From contig JBFEUI010000018.1 in the NCBI GenBank assembly GCA_041547565.1, positions 1 through 35,491 on the forward strand: DNA of 35,491 nt. The letters are read 5' to 3'. Below the pieces are notes generated by a model that saw nothing but the letters and a program-made list of their open reading frames with translations, was not told the DNA's origin and did not search any database. This document shows positions 32,914-35,491 of the stretch, in pieces (positions within the stretch are counted from its first letter, which is position 1; each line of letters begins with the position of its first letter). A program made the position numbers and the translations under genes. The stretch is from JBFEUI01 sp041547565. GTDB taxonomy: Bacteria > Pseudomonadota > Gammaproteobacteria > Thiohalomonadales > Thiohalomonadaceae.

Positions 32914-34584
32914 ATGATTAACCGCTGTCTGATTCTGCTCTTTTTAACTGTCTGGATTGCTGCGCCTGTACAGGCCGCTCCCAGAGCGCCGGCGGCGGCA
33001 ATCGCCAGCGCCCATCCGCTGGCCACCGCGGCGGGCCACGAGATACTGGCCGCAGGCGGCAACGCGTTTGATGCCACGGTCGCTGTCAGTGCAGTACTGT
33101 CGGTGGTCGAGCCCTACAGCTCCGGCATGGGCGGCGGGGGCTTCTGGCTGCTGCACCGCGCCGAGGACGATCTGGACATCATGGTCGATGGCCGAGAACG
33201 CGCCCCACTGGCCGCCCGGCGTGACATGTATCTGGACGAGCAGGGTCAGGTAGTTCCCGGACTCTCCATGGACGGCGCCCTGGCCGCCGGCATCCCCGGG
33301 CAGACCGCGGCGCTGGTGCACATTGCCGAGCGCTACGGCCGGCTGCCCCTGGCGCAGACGCTGGCCCCGGCGATCCGCCATGCCCGCCACGGTTTCCCCG
33401 TTACGCCACACTACCGGCGCATGGCCGGCTTGCGCAAAAAGGCCCTGCAACAATCACCCGCCGCCGCAAAGACCTTCCTGCACCAGGGCGAGGTACCCCC
33501 ACTGGGTCAACTGATCAGACAACCGGCGCTGGCCGCAACCCTCGAGGCCATCGCCCTTCACGGGCGTGCAGGGTTTTACCGGGGTGCGGTGGCCGAGAGA
33601 CTGCTTGCCGGGGTGAAACAGGCGGGGGGGATCTGGTCGCAGCAGGACCTTGACGACTACCGTGTGATCGAACGACCGGTGCTGCGCGGGCACTACCGCG
33701 GCTACGAGGTCGTCTCCGCAGCCCCGCCCTCATCCGGCGGGGTGGCGCTGATTACCATGCTCAACATCCTGGAACAGTATGAACCGGAAACACTCGACGC
33801 CGCCCGCCGCACCCACCTGCTGGTCGAGTCCATGCGCCGCGCGTACCGCGACCGGGCACAGTTCCTGGGTGACAGCGATTTTGTTGAGGTGCCGCTGGCA
33901 CGGCTCACCCACCGCTACTATGCGCAGGGACTGGTCGCCTCGATCCGTCTGGATCGTGCCACCGCTAGCAGTGAACTGCCGGGCTTTGCCGCCAAAGAGG
34001 GGGGCAAGGACACCACCCATTTCTCCATTCTGGACCGCGAGGGCAACTACGTGGCCGCCACCCTGAGCATCAACTACCCGTTCGGTGCCTGTTTCATGCC
34101 GCCGGAGACGGGCGTCCTGCTGAATAATGAAATGGACGACTTCTCTGCCAAACCGGGAACCCCCAACGCCTACGGGCTGGTCGGTGCCGAGGCCAACGCC
34201 ATCGCACCGGGCAAGCGCATGCTCTCCAGCATGTCACCCACCTTCGTACGCAACGACGAGCGGGTGGCGATACTGGGCACACCGGGTGGCAGCCGTATCA
34301 TCTCCATGGTACTGCTGGGGATCCTTGAGTTTGTCGACGGCAAGGGGCCCGAGGCCTGGGTTGCGCGACCGCGCATCCACCACCAGTACCTGCCCGATAC
34401 CGTCTTTTTCGAACCCGCCGCCCTGTCGAACGAGCAACAGGCCGCACTCGAGGCGCTGGGCCACACTCTCAAGCAAGCATCGCGGCCCTGGGGCAACATG
34501 CAGGCCGTGCTGTGGAATATCCGTTCAGGGCAGGTCAGTGCAGCCAGCGACCCGCGCGTGGAGGGTATGGCCGCGGTACGCTAA
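32914..34584 (+). CDS. ggt: Gamma-glutamyltranspeptidase (Ntn-hydrolase, periplasmic)
   Basis: A precursor of about 556 residues with a Sec signal peptide (about 1-22, ending VQA). The autocleavage nucleophile is T367 in DTTHFSILD; downstream motifs NNEMDDFS, SSMSPTFV and GTPGGSR are those of the small subunit. It cleaves glutathione and other gamma-glutamyl compounds in the periplasm. I chose the ATG at 32914 since it opens the signal peptide; the frame is open back to 32743, but that stretch overlaps the upstream intergenic region and looks non-coding. The ribosome site is weak. Confidence 0.93.
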   Translation: MINRCLILLFLTVWIAAPVQAAPRAPAAAIASAHPLATAAGHEILAAGGNAFDATVAVSAVLSVVEPYSSGMGGGGFWLLHRAEDDLDIMVDGRERAPLAARRDMYLDEQGQVVPGLSMDGALAAGIPGQTAALVHIAERYGRLPLAQTLAPAIRHARHGFPVTPHYRRMAGLRKKALQQSPAAAKTFLHQGEVPPLGQLIRQPALAATLEAIALHGRAGFYRGAVAERLLAGVKQAGGIWSQQDLDDYRVIERPVLRGHYRGYEVVSAAPPSSGGVALITMLNILEQYEPETLDAARRTHLLVESMRRAYRDRAQFLGDSDFVEVPLARLTHRYYAQGLVASIRLDRATASSELPGFAAKEGGKDTTHFSILDREGNYVAATLSINYPFGACFMPPETGVLLNNEMDDFSAKPGTPNAYGLVGAEANAIAPGKRMLSSMSPTFVRNDERVAILGTPGGSRIISMVLLGILEFVDGKGPEAWVARPRIHHQYLPDTVFFEPAALSNEQQAALEALGHTLKQASRPWGNMQAVLWNIRSGQVSAASDPRVEGMAAVR

Positions 34585-34611
34585 GGCGCCGACACGGCCG
34601 CTGCCTGTATG

Positions 34612-34860
34612 CTAGGCGCTGTGGTCCGGATCACAGGTCCCGGCTCGCAGCCAGACCCCGCGCTGGCACCGCAGCAATTCGTCACCGCTGCAGACATAGG
34701 ACTTGTCTTCATAGGGTGCGTCGTTGAAATGGCACACGGCGGACTCGCCCATGCCCTGCATGGCCGACTCAAACTCGTCTTCCGTGTCTTCCACGATTGG
34801 CGAATTTTTCAGCTCGGGGTCAGGGGCACCAACATGAGGGGCGTGTATTCGTTCGGTCAT
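34612..34860 (-). CDS. Small Cys-containing protein, unrecognised
   Basis: An 82-residue protein without signal peptide. The N-terminal half is acidic and polar; the C-terminal half has four cysteines (C43, C57, C65, C76) in AVCHFNDAPY, YVCSGDELLRC and GTCDPD, a spacing that could bind metal or form disulfides. A strong ribosome site (GAGGAGAG) precedes the ATG, so I regard it as real. It may belong to a small DUF1496-like group, but I am not sure. It is divergent from the 67-residue gene at 35105. Confidence 0.75.
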   Translation of the reverse strand: MTERIHAPHVGAPDPELKNSPIVEDTEDEFESAMQGMGESAVCHFNDAPYEDKSYVCSGDELLRCQRGVWLRAGTCDPDHSA

Positions 34861-34989
34861 TGTTCTCTCCTCCTCTACCTGAAAGATTAGACCAATTCGT
34901 GATACTGAGATACGAAATTTCTAGCGTCTAAACAGCCACAGCAGCAGCGAAATCACACCACTCGGCACATTATCGCCTTCACCGAAAAA

Positions 34990-35005
34990 TGTGAAGCACA
35001 TCACA
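34990..35005 (+). promoter_or_regulatory. CRP consensus-type site between two small divergent genes
   Basis: TGTGA-AGCACA-TCACA matches the CRP half-site consensus in both arms with the standard 6-base spacer. It lies 100 bases upstream of the gene at 35105 and 130 bases upstream of the divergent gene starting at 34860. No -10/-35 pair was assigned. Confidence 0.55.
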
Positions 35006-35104
35006 CAACGGCAAAATCTGACAAAAAAACAGGGAAATCACCTATGTACCCAGGATAAATCTGGACTAAAAATAAACGGCACACAGGAGAAGGAGGAACA
35101 GGGA

Positions 35105-35308
35105 ATGACACCAACAACCATAACCCCGTTAAGGGAACGCGTCCGGCCATATCGTGAGCACTTGCACGCCGAGATTCAAACGCTGCAGGAAGAGCTGAAA
35201 AAAATCGATCCGCGCAGCAAGGATGAATGCGATACCTGGAGCATGCGGGTCTACAGCAACCTCATCGAAAGCAAGACCCGGCTGCTGCATCAACTCTATC
35301 CAGCCTAG
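35105..35308 (+). CDS. Small helical protein, unrecognised
   Basis: A 67-residue, charged, probably all-helical protein (about residues 8-35 likely form a coiled coil: LHAEIQTLQEELKKID). GGAGG lies 8 bases upstream of the ATG at 35105, which supports this start over the open frame back to 34991. No known family was recognised, and it has no signal or membrane segment. It is convergent with the transporter gene that enters from the right edge. Confidence 0.65.
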   Translation: MTPTTITPLRERVRPYREHLHAEIQTLQEELKKIDPRSKDECDTWSMRVYSNLIESKTRLLHQLYPA

Positions 35309-35342
35309 CAAAAAAGCGGTCTAGAACCACGACCGTGTGCCC

Positions 35343-35376
35343 CACTGCCGCCACCCGGTAACGGGTGGCGGCAGTG
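35343..35376. terminator. 15-bp perfect hairpin between convergent genes
   Basis: CACTGCCGCCACCCG (35343-35357) and CGGGTGGCGGCAGTG (35362-35376) form a perfect 15-bp stem with a GTAA tetraloop (plus strand). It lies between two gene ends and probably serves as a two-way transcript end, though there is no T-run on either side. Confidence 0.6.
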
Positions 35377-35381
35377 TCTGC

Positions 35382-35491
35382 CTAGAACACCAGATTCATC
35401 ATCACCATCGACACCGCCAGAAACAGCACCGTCATCACGCCACCAGCGCGCAGAAAATCGGGGACACGGTATCCGGCGGGCCCCATGATCA
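35382..35491 (-). CDS. SLC13/DASS-type anion symporter, C-terminal end (partial)
   Basis: The last 35 residues of a gene entering from the right edge. The text reads GPAGYRVPDFLRAGGVMT followed by a hydrophobic helix and a stop at 35382-35384. The G-P-x-G-Y-x-x-x-D-x-x-R-x-G pattern before the last membrane helix is typical of the C-terminus of sodium:sulfate/dicarboxylate symporters. Substrate cannot be inferred from this fragment. Confidence 0.6.
   Translation of the reverse strand, partial: IMGPAGYRVPDFLRAGGVMTVLFLAVSMVMMNLVF

Overview
The window reads as chromosome of a gammaproteobacterium, probably a facultatively denitrifying sulfur- or chemo-lithotroph of the Chromatiales/Sedimenticola kind. 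The lineage is inferred from gene content and order: ftsY-ftsE-ftsX with rpoH nearby, an M16 peptidase pair, then rsmD, coaD and an Allochromatium-type 2[4Fe-4S] ferredoxin. No database search was possible. There are no rRNA, tRNA, CRISPR or insertion-sequence signatures.

Region 1 (1-3200, minus strand): a partial menE-like ligase, a ubiE/menG quinone methyltransferase, a PCu(A)C copper chaperone, a SCO thioredoxin-like copper protein and an unrecognised 159-residue anchored protein. All point the same way and are tightly packed, so they probably form one operon that links copper delivery to quinone synthesis.

Region 2 (3529-14850, minus strand): a complete nitrous oxide reductase locus of the clade II (Sec-exported) type. 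In transcription order it holds a diheme cytochrome c, nosZ, a monoheme cytochrome c, a second diheme cytochrome c, nosB, nosD, nosG, nosH, nosF, nosL and nosY. There is no nosR. NosG and NosH should oxidise menaquinol and pass electrons through the cytochromes to NosZ. NosD, F, Y and L mature the copper centres, and the SCO/PCu(A)C genes next door could supply copper. Three perfect FNR/DNR-type palindromes, each followed 22 nt later by a -10-like hexamer, lie before nosZ (two) and before the second diheme cytochrome (one). A further CRP-like palindrome is shared between the nosZ upstream region and the SCO operon upstream region. A strong terminator follows nosZ.

Region 3 (15063-24000): an OmpA-type lipoprotein, a membrane HD-GYP protein, then an unusual group: a ThDP-dependent acetolactate-synthase-like enzyme, a large GT-A-like protein, a small sulfotransferase-like protein, and a convergent SAM methyltransferase. 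I know of no described pathway with this combination, and it is the best candidate for an undescribed system. A universal stress protein and rpoH follow.

Region 4 (24000-35491): a REC-REC-GGDEF response regulator placed between rpoH and the ftsX-ftsE-ftsY division/secretion genes; then, on the plus strand, two M16 peptidases (one lacking the zinc motif), rsmD, coaD, ferredoxin and gamma-glutamyltranspeptidase. The end holds two small unrecognised genes and the C-terminus of an SLC13-type transporter.
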